A stretch of 64,000 nt of DNA from Antribacter gilvus (lineage in GTDB: Bacteria > Actinomycetota > Actinomycetes > Actinomycetales > Cellulomonadaceae), in the NCBI RefSeq assembly GCF_003946865.1, contig NZ_QXTH01000002.1, positions 310,001-374,000 of the forward strand, in the 5' to 3' direction. A program made the translations under genes and the position numbers. Positions 33,201 to 43,551 of the stretch are shown piece by piece; positions within the stretch are counted from its first letter, which is position 1, and every line of letters begins with the position of its first letter. Below the pieces are notes generated by a model. It had not been told where the DNA came from. It was given only the letters and a program-made list of their open reading frames with translations, and made no database searches.

Positions 33201-36013
33201 GGTGTCTCGGCCGTCCTCGGCGACGAGCCGGCCGCTCGCCCACGCCGGCGCTCCTGTGCTACGGCGAGCGCCGCCCCGCCGGCGAGCAGGACCAGTCCCG
33301 CTGCTGACACCCACAGGCCCTCGCGCAGCAAGGGGGTGCGGTACTCGAGCTCCACCACGTGCTCGCCCTCCGGGACGAAGACGGCGCCCGCGACGTGCTC
33401 CGCGGCCACCAGGGGGACCGGCTCGCCGTCGAGCGAGGCCGTCCAGCCCTCGCGCCGGAAGGAGTCCGCCACGACGACCCACCCGTCGCCCTGGGCGTCG
33501 ACCTCTGCGGTCACGTGGTCGAGGTCCGTCACGACCTCGGTCACGGTGGCACCCGAGGACCCGTCGAGGCCCTGCAGGTCCTCGGTGTCCTCGAGGACGA
33601 CAGCGTCGTGGGGCGTCGCCGGGTCGGTCAGCGCGCGGACCCGGTCCTCCACGTCCTCCACTGCGAGCTCGGAACCCGCCCACCGGACCCGGGGCAGCGC
33701 CGTGGTGCGCTCGTACACGGTCGCGTCACCGGTGTGGGCGACACGGAGCCCGTCGTCCGCGGGCCGGACGGTGCCGTAGGCGAGGGTCCCGTCGGAGAGG
33801 GTCTGGACGGACCCGCCCGAGGGTGCCCCAGAGATCTCGAGCTCGACGGTCCACGGTGTCTCGGCCGCGAGGTCGTCGGCGGCGAGCGCGACGAACCGCC
33901 CTCCCGCGAGGGAGGACGCCGTCGTCGACGTCTCGGCGAGAGGCTCGCCGTCCGTCCCGCGAAGGCGCACGGTGAGGGTCAGGCCCTCGGGTCCCGTCGA
34001 ACCCACCGCCTCCGGGAACGTCACCAGGACGCCGCGGGCAGGGCCCGAGCCCTCCGCGGTGAGCGTCCGGCCCACCGGCAGGGCGGTGGCCTCCCCGGCC
34101 GGCCCCGGCTCCATCCGGCCGACCAGCCCGTCGGCCGGGCCCGCGACGACGTACCGGACGGCCAGCCGGTCCAGGAGCGGGTTGGTGAGCGAGTGCGCGA
34201 CGTTGGCGGGGTGGAGGATGGAGTAGGTGGGAGTGAGCAGGGCCATGTCGTCCACCGCCAGCAGCGCCTCGCGCCACTCCGACGTCATGAACACGTGCCC
34301 GCCCAGCGACCGCTGCTGGTACATCGTGCTCGTGCCGGGCAGCATCACCTGTCCCAGGGTGGCGTACCGGTCACCGCCGAGGTTCTCGTCGAGGAACTCG
34401 TGCGTCGGGGTGGACGCGTAGAAGAGGTCGGCGTCGGGCGTGGGCCACCACGAGCGGGCGAGGGACGCGGCGGGCCCCACGACGAGCGCGACGAGGCCGA
34501 TCCCCGCGACGACGGACACCCATCGACGGCGCACGAACCAGGCGAGCAGCACGAGGGACACCGCCGCGATCGTCACCACGAACGCGCCCCGCACCTGCAT
34601 CGCCGCGTGCACGTGGTCCGGCGCCCGCCGGGCGACAGAGACCACGAGGGCGGTCACCCCTGCGGCGAGCGCCAGCGCACCGAGCAGCCGGACGACGACG
34701 ACCAGCCGCTCGCGGACGTCCGAGCCCGCTCCGAGGACGCCGTCGACCGGACGGCGGGCGTCGAGGACGGCGGCCAGCCCGAACGCGGCGACGAGGGCCG
34801 CGAAGAAGCCCACGAGCACGCGGACGCGGGCCACCGGGTTGTTCGAGAAGACGGGCAGGTGCTGGAAGAGCCCGAGGACGGGCCCGCCCACATAGACGAG
34901 GACGACCGTGAGTGCCAGCCCGCCGAGGAGGAACGGGACGACGGAGGGGGCGGGCCGCTGCCGTCCACGGACCGCGAGCGCCGCGCCGACAAGCACCACC
35001 GCGGCCATGCCGACGTACGAGAGCCGCTCGACGGGGCTCGCGGCGCCCCAGAACGCGGGGCTGTTCGCCGTGCCGAGGAGGTCGGGCACGAAGGCCGTCA
35101 CCAGGGCGTCGAGCGCGAGGTGGGACGAGGTTCCCTGCTGCCGCACGTCGAAGTCGATGACCGTCATGGCGTTGTAGGCGAACGGGACGATCTGCCAGCC
35201 GGCCAGGACGAAGCCGAACAGGACGCCTGCGAACGCGACGACGCCGGCCCGGAGCGTCGCGAGGACGCTCCTGTGCACGACGGCCGCCCGCACCACCACA
35301 TAGGCGGCGCCCGCGTACAGGCCGTAGGCGGTCACCGCGGGGAACCCGCCGAGCAGCATGGACCCCACCACGAGGCCGACCGCGCCGGCGTCCCACCACC
35401 TCGGCCGGACCGCCGCCCGGTCCAGGACCCAGAACAACAGCGGGATCAAGGCGGCGACGCGGGTCTGGGGCCAGTTGGTCCACGAGATCATGAAGCCGGA
35501 CGCCGAGTAGACCGCCGTGGCGAGCGCCCAGGCGGCGGGCGGCAGCCCGTAGCGGCGGAGGAGCAGCGACATCCCCGCGGCGATCGCCACGATCTCCAGG
35601 AGCTTCACCGCTCCCGGCGCGTACTCGTGCGGGAAGATCCACCACGGCAGGGACAGCGGCGAGTACACCCCGGAGTTCGGCATGCCGCCGAGCTCCGACC
35701 CCCCGCTCTGGTACGGGTTCCACTCCGCCAGGTAGCCCTCGCGGGCGCCGTCGACGATGAGCACCGACTGCGGTACCACCGAGTCGACGGTGTCTCCCAC
35801 GAACGGCACGTGCGACCCGCCGGGCCCCAGAGCCGAGCTCCACGGGGCCGTGGTGAGCATCAGGTCGACGCCCAGGAACGTCGTCCTCCCCGCCAGGGGG
35901 CTGCCGAGCGTCACGACGACGAAGAGGACCACCAGCGCCCAGGAGCAGACAGTCAGGCTCGTCGCCGCCCGGCCACCGGTCCAGCGACCGGGTGGCGTGC
36001 TCGCTGGTGACAC
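33197..36013 (-). CDS. YfhO family membrane protein
   Basis: A 938-residue protein of the YfhO family, GT-C-like membrane enzymes linked to glycosylation of lipoteichoic acid or other wall polymers. The N-terminal loop has acidic residues (FLGVDLMLTTAPW), then PYQSGGSELGG and SLPWWIFP; about twelve membrane segments lie between 20 and 540. A long exported Val/Asp-rich C-terminal part ends with one more helix. GTG 36013 follows AGGAG with 5-6 nt spacing. First gene of the minus-strand operon with the GT-C and dual GT genes; divergent from wzm. Confidence 0.85.
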   Translation of the reverse strand: MSPASTPPGRWTGGRAATSLTVCSWALVVLFVVVTLGSPLAGRTTFLGVDLMLTTAPWSSALGPGGSHVPFVGDTVDSVVPQSVLIVDGAREGYLAEWNPYQSGGSELGGMPNSGVYSPLSLPWWIFPHEYAPGAVKLLEIVAIAAGMSLLLRRYGLPPAAWALATAVYSASGFMISWTNWPQTRVAALIPLLFWVLDRAAVRPRWWDAGAVGLVVGSMLLGGFPAVTAYGLYAGAAYVVVRAAVVHRSVLATLRAGVVAFAGVLFGFVLAGWQIVPFAYNAMTVIDFDVRQQGTSSHLALDALVTAFVPDLLGTANSPAFWGAASPVERLSYVGMAAVVLVGAALAVRGRQRPAPSVVPFLLGGLALTVVLVYVGGPVLGLFQHLPVFSNNPVARVRVLVGFFAALVAAFGLAAVLDARRPVDGVLGAGSDVRERLVVVVRLLGALALAAGVTALVVSVARRAPDHVHAAMQVRGAFVVTIAAVSLVLLAWFVRRRWVSVVAGIGLVALVVGPAASLARSWWPTPDADLFYASTPTHEFLDENLGGDRYATLGQVMLPGTSTMYQQRSLGGHVFMTSEWREALLAVDDMALLTPTYSILHPANVAHSLTNPLLDRLAVRYVVAGPADGLVGRMEPGPAGEATALPVGRTLTAEGSGPARGVLVTFPEAVGSTGPEGLTLTVRLRGTDGEPLAETSTTASSLAGGRFVALAADDLAAETPWTVELEISGAPSGGSVQTLSDGTLAYGTVRPADDGLRVAHTGDATVYERTTALPRVRWAGSELAVEDVEDRVRALTDPATPHDAVVLEDTEDLQGLDGSSGATVTEVVTDLDHVTAEVDAQGDGWVVVADSFRREGWTASLDGEPVPLVAAEHVAGAVFVPEGEHVVELEYRTPLLREGLWVSAAGLVLLAGGAALAVAQERRRGRAAGSSPRTAETP

Positions 36014-36028
36014 TTGTGCTCCTCATGC

Positions 36029-36041
36029 TTTTTTGGGGGGG
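36029..36041. repeat. Homopolymer run T6-G7 upstream of the YfhO gene
   Basis: Six T followed by seven G, 16-28 nt upstream of the GTG of the YfhO gene (A/C runs in the mRNA sense). Such runs are rare in this GC-rich DNA and lie where a length change would alter promoter or leader spacing. Confidence 0.7.
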
Positions 36042-36131
36042 TCCGGCCCAAGACTAATCGAGGCCGCATCAACGCTCACCGCGCACCGGGCTGCGTACCC
36101 CCCGCTGTCACGGCACATGCCCCGGATTCGA

Positions 36132-36137
36132 TACAGT
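36132..36137 (+). promoter_or_regulatory. Candidate -10 box for the wzm-wzt operon
   Basis: TACAGT in the divergent gap, giving a leader of about 30-55 nt depending on which start of the permease is used. No clear -35 box. Confidence 0.35.
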
Positions 36138-36173
36138 TGCCCGGCCCGATGAACGGTTCTCATACCGCTCGGC

Positions 36174-37154
36174 ATGGGCAGAGTGGAGACCTTGAAAGAA
36201 ATGTCGTCAGTCGTCACCGACCGCTCCGCCGCGATCGCGAGCGAACCCCTGCGCCCTGCCGGGCCTCGCCGCGGGTTCGCCACCGGCACCGTCTCGTCCA
36301 TCCGCGACCTGGTCGCGCAGCGTGAGCTGCTCGGCATGCTCGTGCGTCGCGAGCTGAAGGCCCGGTACAAGGACAGCGCGGCGGGCTTCCTCTGGAGCCT
36401 CGGCCGCCCGCTCGCGATGCTCCTCATCTACTACTTGGCGCTCGGTCAGTTCCTCGGTGCCGCGCGGAGCGTCGTGGACTTCGCGATCTTCATCTACGCC
36501 GGTCTCACCGCGTGGGGCTTCTACTCGGAGGCCATCCTCGCCGGGACGGGGTCCGTCGTGGCGAACGCCGGCCTGGTGAAGAAGATCTACCTGCCGCGCG
36601 AGATCTTCCCCCTCAGTGCCGTGGGGTCGGCTCTCTTCAACTTCGGCGTCCAGCTCGTCGTCCTCGTCCTTGCGACGATCGTCGTGGGCAAGTTCCCCGT
36701 GGGCGACGACTGGGTGTACTTCCCCCTCGCTCTCGCGGTGCTGGTCGTCTTCGCGACCGCGATGTCCCTGATCCTGAGCGCGGTCAACGTGTACCTGCGC
36801 GACGTGCAGTACCTGGTGGACATCTTCATCATGGTCTTCTTCTGGCTCTCGCCGATCGTCTACCTGTGGAGCTTCGTGCGGGACGCGCTGCTCGACACGA
36901 CGATGAGCCCGGCGACGCAGGAGCTCGTCATGAACATCTACCTGTCGAACCCGATCACGCTTGCGGTGATCGGCTTCCAGGAGACGTTCTGGGCCGCGGG
37001 CGACGGCGTGCACCCGGAGACGAAGGTCCCCTACGCGCACGTGCCGGACCTGGCTCTGCGGCTCGGCATCGCGCTCGCCGTCGGGATCCTCCTGCTGTGG
37101 GTGGCGCAGCGCATCTTCACCCGCCTGCAGGCCAACTTCGCTCAGGAGCTGTGA
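36174..37154 (+). CDS. wzm: Polysaccharide ABC exporter permease
   Basis: A 326-residue ABC-2 type permease with six membrane segments. Family landmarks are RRELKARYKDSAAGFLWSLGRP just before the first helix, and the AGLVKKIYLPREIFP coupling loop. It forms the membrane channel that carries a lipid-linked polysaccharide across the membrane, with the ATPase encoded next. Start uncertain: ATG 36174 is longest; ATG 36201 gives a form starting MSSVVTDRS. Its TGA shares one base with the ATG of wzt. Confidence 0.9.
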   Translation: MGRVETLKEMSSVVTDRSAAIASEPLRPAGPRRGFATGTVSSIRDLVAQRELLGMLVRRELKARYKDSAAGFLWSLGRPLAMLLIYYLALGQFLGAARSVVDFAIFIYAGLTAWGFYSEAILAGTGSVVANAGLVKKIYLPREIFPLSAVGSALFNFGVQLVVLVLATIVVGKFPVGDDWVYFPLALAVLVVFATAMSLILSAVNVYLRDVQYLVDIFIMVFFWLSPIVYLWSFVRDALLDTTMSPATQELVMNIYLSNPITLAVIGFQETFWAAGDGVHPETKVPYAHVPDLALRLGIALAVGILLLWVAQRIFTRLQANFAQEL

Positions 37155-38344
37155 TGACCACCGTCGTCGAGATCGAGAACCTCTCGAAGAGGTTCGTCAT
37201 CCGCAAGGAGAAGTCGCTCAAGGAGCGCGTCGTCAACTTCGGCCGGTCCCAGAAGTTCAAGGAAGACTTCTGGGCCCTGAGGGACGTCGACGTCGCGATC
37301 GAGGCCGGCACGACCGTCGGCCTGATCGGGCCCAACGGCTCCGGCAAGAGCACCCTGCTCAAGATGATCGGCGGCATCCTGCAGCCCGACCAGGGGTCGG
37401 TCAGGATCCGCGGTCGCCTGGCCGCCCTCCTGGAGCTCGGTGCAGGGTTCCACCCTGACCTGACCGGCCGTGAGAACGTCTATCTCAACGCCTCGATCCT
37501 GGGCATCTCGCGCGAGCAGACCGACAAGTACTTCGACGCGATCGTGGAGTTCTCCGGGATCGAGAAGTTCATCGACACCCAGGTGAAGTTCTACTCGTCG
37601 GGCATGTACGTGCGGCTCGCGTTCGCGGTCGCCGTGCACGTCGACCCGGACATCCTCCTGGTCGACGAGGTCCTGGCCGTCGGCGACGAGCCGTTCCAGC
37701 GCAAGTGCCTCGAGCGCATCCGCCAGTTCCAGGCGGAGGGCCGCACGATCGTCCTCGTGACCCACAGCCTCGAGCAGGTCGCGGAGTTCTGCGACCGCGC
37801 CATCGTCCTGGAGCACGGCAGGGTCATCGAGGACGGCAGCCCTCGAGACGCGCTGCGCGCTCTGAGGGCCGACTTCGAGGAGACCCGGGTCGCCGAGCAG
37901 GAGCGCAAGGCGGCAGCGTCCGGGGTCGAGCAGCCCGTCGCCCGCTTCGCGGGCATCTCGCTCCGCTCGGAGTCGGGCCAGACGAGCGAGATCACCCTGA
38001 GCCCGGGTGAGGGCCTCCACGTCGCCATGGAGATCACCTCCGACCGGCTGCTCGAAGGAGCGGTGATCGAGATCGGCGTCACCACGTCGATGGGTACGAC
38101 GCTCTACATGACGAGCACCACGATGCTCGACCGTGAGCTGGGGCCCCTCAAGGACGTGACCCGCTGCGCCTTCTACCTGCACAGCCTTCACCTCGGACCT
38201 GACGAGTACGCGGTCCGGGCGACGCTGCGCGACGGCGCCGGCACGGAGCTCCACCACGTCCCGGTCGCGGCCACCTTCTCGGTCTCCGGCGACGGGCAGT
38301 CGCTGGGCCCGGTCCGGACCCCGGCGGACTTCGTCATCAACTGA
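37154..38344 (+). CDS. wzt: Polysaccharide ABC exporter ATPase with C-terminal sugar-binding domain
   Basis: The 396-residue protein has an ABC ATPase half (about 1-250): Walker A GPNGSGKST, a YSSGM signature variant, Walker B ILLVDEVLAVGD and the VTHS switch His. A beta-sandwich C-terminal half (about 265-396) follows, as in Wzt of E. coli O9a-type systems, where it binds the capped non-reducing end of the glycan before export. ATG 37154 overlaps the wzm stop by one base; AGGAG lies 5 nt upstream. The extension implies the chain end is modified, and a methyltransferase gene lies 1.6 kb away. Confidence 0.92.
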   Translation: MTTVVEIENLSKRFVIRKEKSLKERVVNFGRSQKFKEDFWALRDVDVAIEAGTTVGLIGPNGSGKSTLLKMIGGILQPDQGSVRIRGRLAALLELGAGFHPDLTGRENVYLNASILGISREQTDKYFDAIVEFSGIEKFIDTQVKFYSSGMYVRLAFAVAVHVDPDILLVDEVLAVGDEPFQRKCLERIRQFQAEGRTIVLVTHSLEQVAEFCDRAIVLEHGRVIEDGSPRDALRALRADFEETRVAEQERKAAASGVEQPVARFAGISLRSESGQTSEITLSPGEGLHVAMEITSDRLLEGAVIEIGVTTSMGTTLYMTSTTMLDRELGPLKDVTRCAFYLHSLHLGPDEYAVRATLRDGAGTELHHVPVAATFSVSGDGQSLGPVRTPADFVIN

Positions 38345-38368
38345 CGTCCTCACGGGCGGAGCACCGAC

Positions 38369-38406
38369 GGGAGAGGCCGGGCAGCGGACGCTGCCCGGCC
38401 TCTCCC
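38369..38406. terminator. Strong bidirectional hairpin terminator
   Basis: Perfect 17-bp arms (GGGAGAGGCCGGGCAGC and its complement) with a 4-nt loop, in the gap between wzt (+) and the tandem GT2 gene (-). Confidence 0.82.
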
Positions 38407-38433
38407 GCGCTGTCACCCGAGCACGGGGGTCTC

Positions 38434-39987
38434 TCAGACCGCCCGCTCGTTCGGCATGTACCGGTCCACGTCCTCGGACGCCCACCGGCCCTTGAGGTGC
38501 AGGTGCTCCCAGGCGTGGACCACCGCCTCACGCGTCTTGGACTCGAAGTGGTAGGCCCGCGCCCCGGCGAGCCACAGGAGGCGCAGCCCGCGCGACGCGA
38601 CCTTCAGCGACAGGTCGACGTCGTTGAAGTTCGCCGGCAGCGCCTCGCACAGACCACCGACCTCGTCGAACGTGCGGCGCTGCATCGCCAGGCAGGCGCC
38701 GGTCAGGGCCGTCACCTCACGGTTCAGCAGGAGTGCGCTCGCCGTCCCGTACGACTCGTCGGGCTCGCCGTAGTACACGTGACCGGGGTCGCCGCGCCGG
38801 TAGACGACGCCGGCGTGCTGGAGCGTGTTGTCCGTGAAGAGCAGCCGGGCGCCGGTCATCCCGACCCCCGGCTCGTAGAGCGGCGCGACGAGCATCTGGA
38901 CGAAGCCCGGCGTGACGATCTCGATGTCGTCGTTCAGGAGCATGACGATGCCGCCGTGCGAGGCGAGGACGCCGATGTTGCACTTCTCGCTGTAGTTGAA
39001 CGGCTTGTCGTACGGCACGAGGACGAGGCGCTCCCCGGCCAGCTCTCGCAGCTGGTCCAGGACCTGCGGAGGTGTGGGTGCGTCGTGCACCACGACGATC
39101 TCGAGGTCGACGGGTCCCGCCTGCTCGATCAGGCTCCGCACCGCCTCGACCACGAACGTGCGGCGCTCACCCCAGATGATGCCGTCGCTGCCGCGGGTCG
39201 GGATGACCACGCTGACCATGCCTCCGGGCACGGCCCTGCGGTCCAGCCGGTAGGTGCCGGGCACGGGGCCCAGCTCGACGTCGGCCGGAATGCCCACCCG
39301 GTCGACGTGCGACTGGACAGCTCTGCGTCCCGCCTCCCAGGTGTAGGGCTTGGCGTTCTCGTCGCCGGCGGTCGAGCCCTCGACGACCCGCCAGTGGTAG
39401 AGCACCTCGGGGACGTGCACGACGCGCCTGGCCCGCTCTGTCACGCGGAGCACCAGGTCGTGGTCCTGCGAGCCCTCGAAGCCCTCCCGGAACCCACCGA
39501 CCTCCCGGACCAGGGAGGTCCGCAGCACCGACAGGTGGCTCGTGTACATCTGTCCCCGCAGCCGCTCGGGCGACCAGTCGGGCTTGTCGAACTCGTCGTA
39601 GAACGTGCCGTCGGCGGCGACCTTGTCCTCGTCGGAGTACAGGTAGTCGGCGTCGGGATGCTTCTCGATCGCCGACGCCATCGCCGCCAGGGCGTCCTCG
39701 GTGAGGAGGTCGTCGTGGTCGAGGAGGGCGAGGAACTCGCCCTGTGCCTCGGCGATGCCGTCGTTCGACGCCGCCACGATGTGCCCGTTCACGTTCCGCT
39801 CCACCACGCGGATCCGGGCGTCCGAGGCGGCCGCGTCCCGCAGCACCCGCAGCACGGCCGGGTCGGGCGAGGCGTCGTCGACCAGGATCCACTCCCAGTC
39901 GGTGAAGGTCTGTGCCTGTACCGAGGCGATGGTGTCTGCCAGGACGTCGACCGGCGGGTCGTAGACGGGGGTGATGACTGAGAACAT
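38434..39987 (-). CDS. Tandem GT2 glycosyltransferase
   Basis: The 517-residue protein holds two GT-A domains. The first (about 1-230) has VITPVYDPP, VDDASPDP and ALLDHDDLL; the second (about 245-505) has VVIPTRGSDG, NYSEKCNIG, LLNDDIEIV and FNDVDLSLK. Tandem GT2 proteins often add two sugars or act as polymerases of short repeats beside Wzm/Wzt exporters. ATG 39987 is used; GTG 39993, with AGGGG 9 nt upstream, would add two residues. It follows the methyltransferase gene by 11 nt or less, so the two are probably one transcript. Confidence 0.88.
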   Translation of the reverse strand: MFSVITPVYDPPVDVLADTIASVQAQTFTDWEWILVDDASPDPAVLRVLRDAAASDARIRVVERNVNGHIVAASNDGIAEAQGEFLALLDHDDLLTEDALAAMASAIEKHPDADYLYSDEDKVAADGTFYDEFDKPDWSPERLRGQMYTSHLSVLRTSLVREVGGFREGFEGSQDHDLVLRVTERARRVVHVPEVLYHWRVVEGSTAGDENAKPYTWEAGRRAVQSHVDRVGIPADVELGPVPGTYRLDRRAVPGGMVSVVIPTRGSDGIIWGERRTFVVEAVRSLIEQAGPVDLEIVVVHDAPTPPQVLDQLRELAGERLVLVPYDKPFNYSEKCNIGVLASHGGIVMLLNDDIEIVTPGFVQMLVAPLYEPGVGMTGARLLFTDNTLQHAGVVYRRGDPGHVYYGEPDESYGTASALLLNREVTALTGACLAMQRRTFDEVGGLCEALPANFNDVDLSLKVASRGLRLLWLAGARAYHFESKTREAVVHAWEHLHLKGRWASEDVDRYMPNERAV

Positions 39988-39998
39988 GGTCACCGTCG

Positions 39999-42133
<2,135 letters not shown>

Positions 42134-42136
42134 GAC

Positions 42137-42154
42137 GCACCGGCGAGCCGGTGC
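42137..42154 (+). terminator. Short hairpin after rmlB
   Basis: GCACCGGC and GCCGGTGC arms separated by 2 nt, starting 4 nt after the stop codon. Its small size makes it a weaker candidate. Confidence 0.5.
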
Positions 42155-42224
42155 GACGACCGGTCTCCACGAACCCTCTACGGTCTGAGCCCTGCCGCGC
42201 CGCCGCCCCTCGACGAGGTCGACC

Positions 42225-42230
42225 TATAGT
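42225..42230 (+). promoter_or_regulatory. -10 box for leaderless LCP gene
   Basis: TATAGT, the closest match to the -10 consensus in the window, is followed by 8 nt and GTG 42239. Confidence 0.6.
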
Positions 42231-42238
42231 CGGGAAGC

Positions 42239-43546
42239 GTGACGCAAAGATTTCCCCTCGCCGAGCCCGGCGGGACCCCTGGGACCGGGGGCCCGACCGG
42301 GCTCGGCGGGCTGTCGGGACCGGCGTCACCGCTCGGTCCGGCACACGCCCGCCTGACGACGGCACGGTCGACGGGCCGGATGGTCGGCCTGGTCGCCACC
42401 GGCGTCCTCGCGCTCGGCCTCGCCGCCTTCGCGACGATCGCCGCCACGCTGGGCGGGAACATCGAGGGCGTCGACTCCGACGCCCTGATGGGTGGCGACC
42501 GGCCCGAGGCGATCGTCCCCGAGGACCCGGACGCGGGGCGGCCCCTCAACATCGTCGTGCTCGGCTCCGACGCGCGGACCGGTGCGAGCGGAGACCTCGT
42601 CGCCGACGGCGAGGCGGGCGCCCGCTCGGACACCACCATGGTGCTCCACCTGTCCGGCGACAGGACCCGCGTCGAGGTCGTCTCCGTCCCGAGGGACTCC
42701 ACCGTCGACGTGCCTGCCTGCAGCACCACCAACGGCAAGACCACCCGCGAGCTCCGCGGGGTCAAGTTCAACTCGGCGTTCTCCCAGGGATACGTTGCCG
42801 GAGGCGACGTCGCCTCGGGCGCGGTCTGCACCACGACCACGCTGGAGCAGCTGAGCGGGGTCCGGATGGACGGGTTCGTCGTCGTCGACTTCGCCGGGTT
42901 CGCCGGGATGGTCCAAGCACTCGGCGGAGTGGAGGTCTGCGTGCCGGAGGAGGTGCGGTCGCCCAAGGCCAACAACCTGCACCTGCAGCCGGGGATCCAG
43001 GTGCTCGACGGCCCGACAGCGCTGAGCTATGCCCGCGCGCGCACCGGCGAGGGGCTCGGCAACGGGTCCGACCTCGGCCGCATCGGACGGCAGCAGGAGC
43101 TCGTGGCCGCGATGGCACGCGGCGTGCTCAGCAAGGACCTGCTCACCGACACCCCCGCGCTCCTGAAGTTCCTCGACGCGGTCACGAGCTCGCTGACCAT
43201 GAGCTCCGACCTGGCGTCGCTCGACAAACTCGCCGGGCTGGCCTACAGCCTGCGTGGTGTGTCGCCTGGCAACATCACGTTCATGACCGTCCCGCATGCC
43301 ACGGACCCGGCGAACTCCGCCAACGTGGTGTGGACCGACGAGGCCGAGCTCGTCTGGGACAACATGGCGAACGACCGCCCCCTCAGCACTCCGGAGGAGG
43401 GCGCGAGCACCAGCCCGAGCGCCTCCCCGGAGGCGACCGAGGGCGCCATCGAGGCCGGGACGAGCCCGGCCCCCAGCCCTTCGCCCACCGTGAAGGACGC
43501 CGGCGAAGAAGCCTTCACCGGCGCCGACACCACGTCTGTCTGTTGA
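42239..43546 (+). CDS. LytR-CpsA-Psr (LCP) family wall-polymer ligase
   Basis: LCP proteins transfer glycopolymers from polyprenyl pyrophosphate to peptidoglycan outside the membrane. The 435-residue protein has a Gly/Pro-rich cytoplasmic N-terminus, one membrane helix (about 47-70) and the LCP domain (about 100-300) with GSDARTG, SDTTMVLH, SVPRDS and the Arg-rich YARARTGEGLGNGSDLGRIGR. A Ser/Thr/Pro-rich tail (about 390-435) follows. Four Cys in the domain could form disulfides. A second LCP gene starts 5 nt after its stop, so the two are an operon. Confidence 0.92.
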   Translation: MTQRFPLAEPGGTPGTGGPTGLGGLSGPASPLGPAHARLTTARSTGRMVGLVATGVLALGLAAFATIAATLGGNIEGVDSDALMGGDRPEAIVPEDPDAGRPLNIVVLGSDARTGASGDLVADGEAGARSDTTMVLHLSGDRTRVEVVSVPRDSTVDVPACSTTNGKTTRELRGVKFNSAFSQGYVAGGDVASGAVCTTTTLEQLSGVRMDGFVVVDFAGFAGMVQALGGVEVCVPEEVRSPKANNLHLQPGIQVLDGPTALSYARARTGEGLGNGSDLGRIGRQQELVAAMARGVLSKDLLTDTPALLKFLDAVTSSLTMSSDLASLDKLAGLAYSLRGVSPGNITFMTVPHATDPANSANVVWTDEAELVWDNMANDRPLSTPEEGASTSPSASPEATEGAIEAGTSPAPSPSPTVKDAGEEAFTGADTTSVC

Positions 43547-43551
43547 GAGAG

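Noticed and set aside
33359-36010. Open frame of 883 codons on the + strand
   Set aside because: Antisense to the YfhO gene; the translation is His/Arg/Asp-rich without domains.
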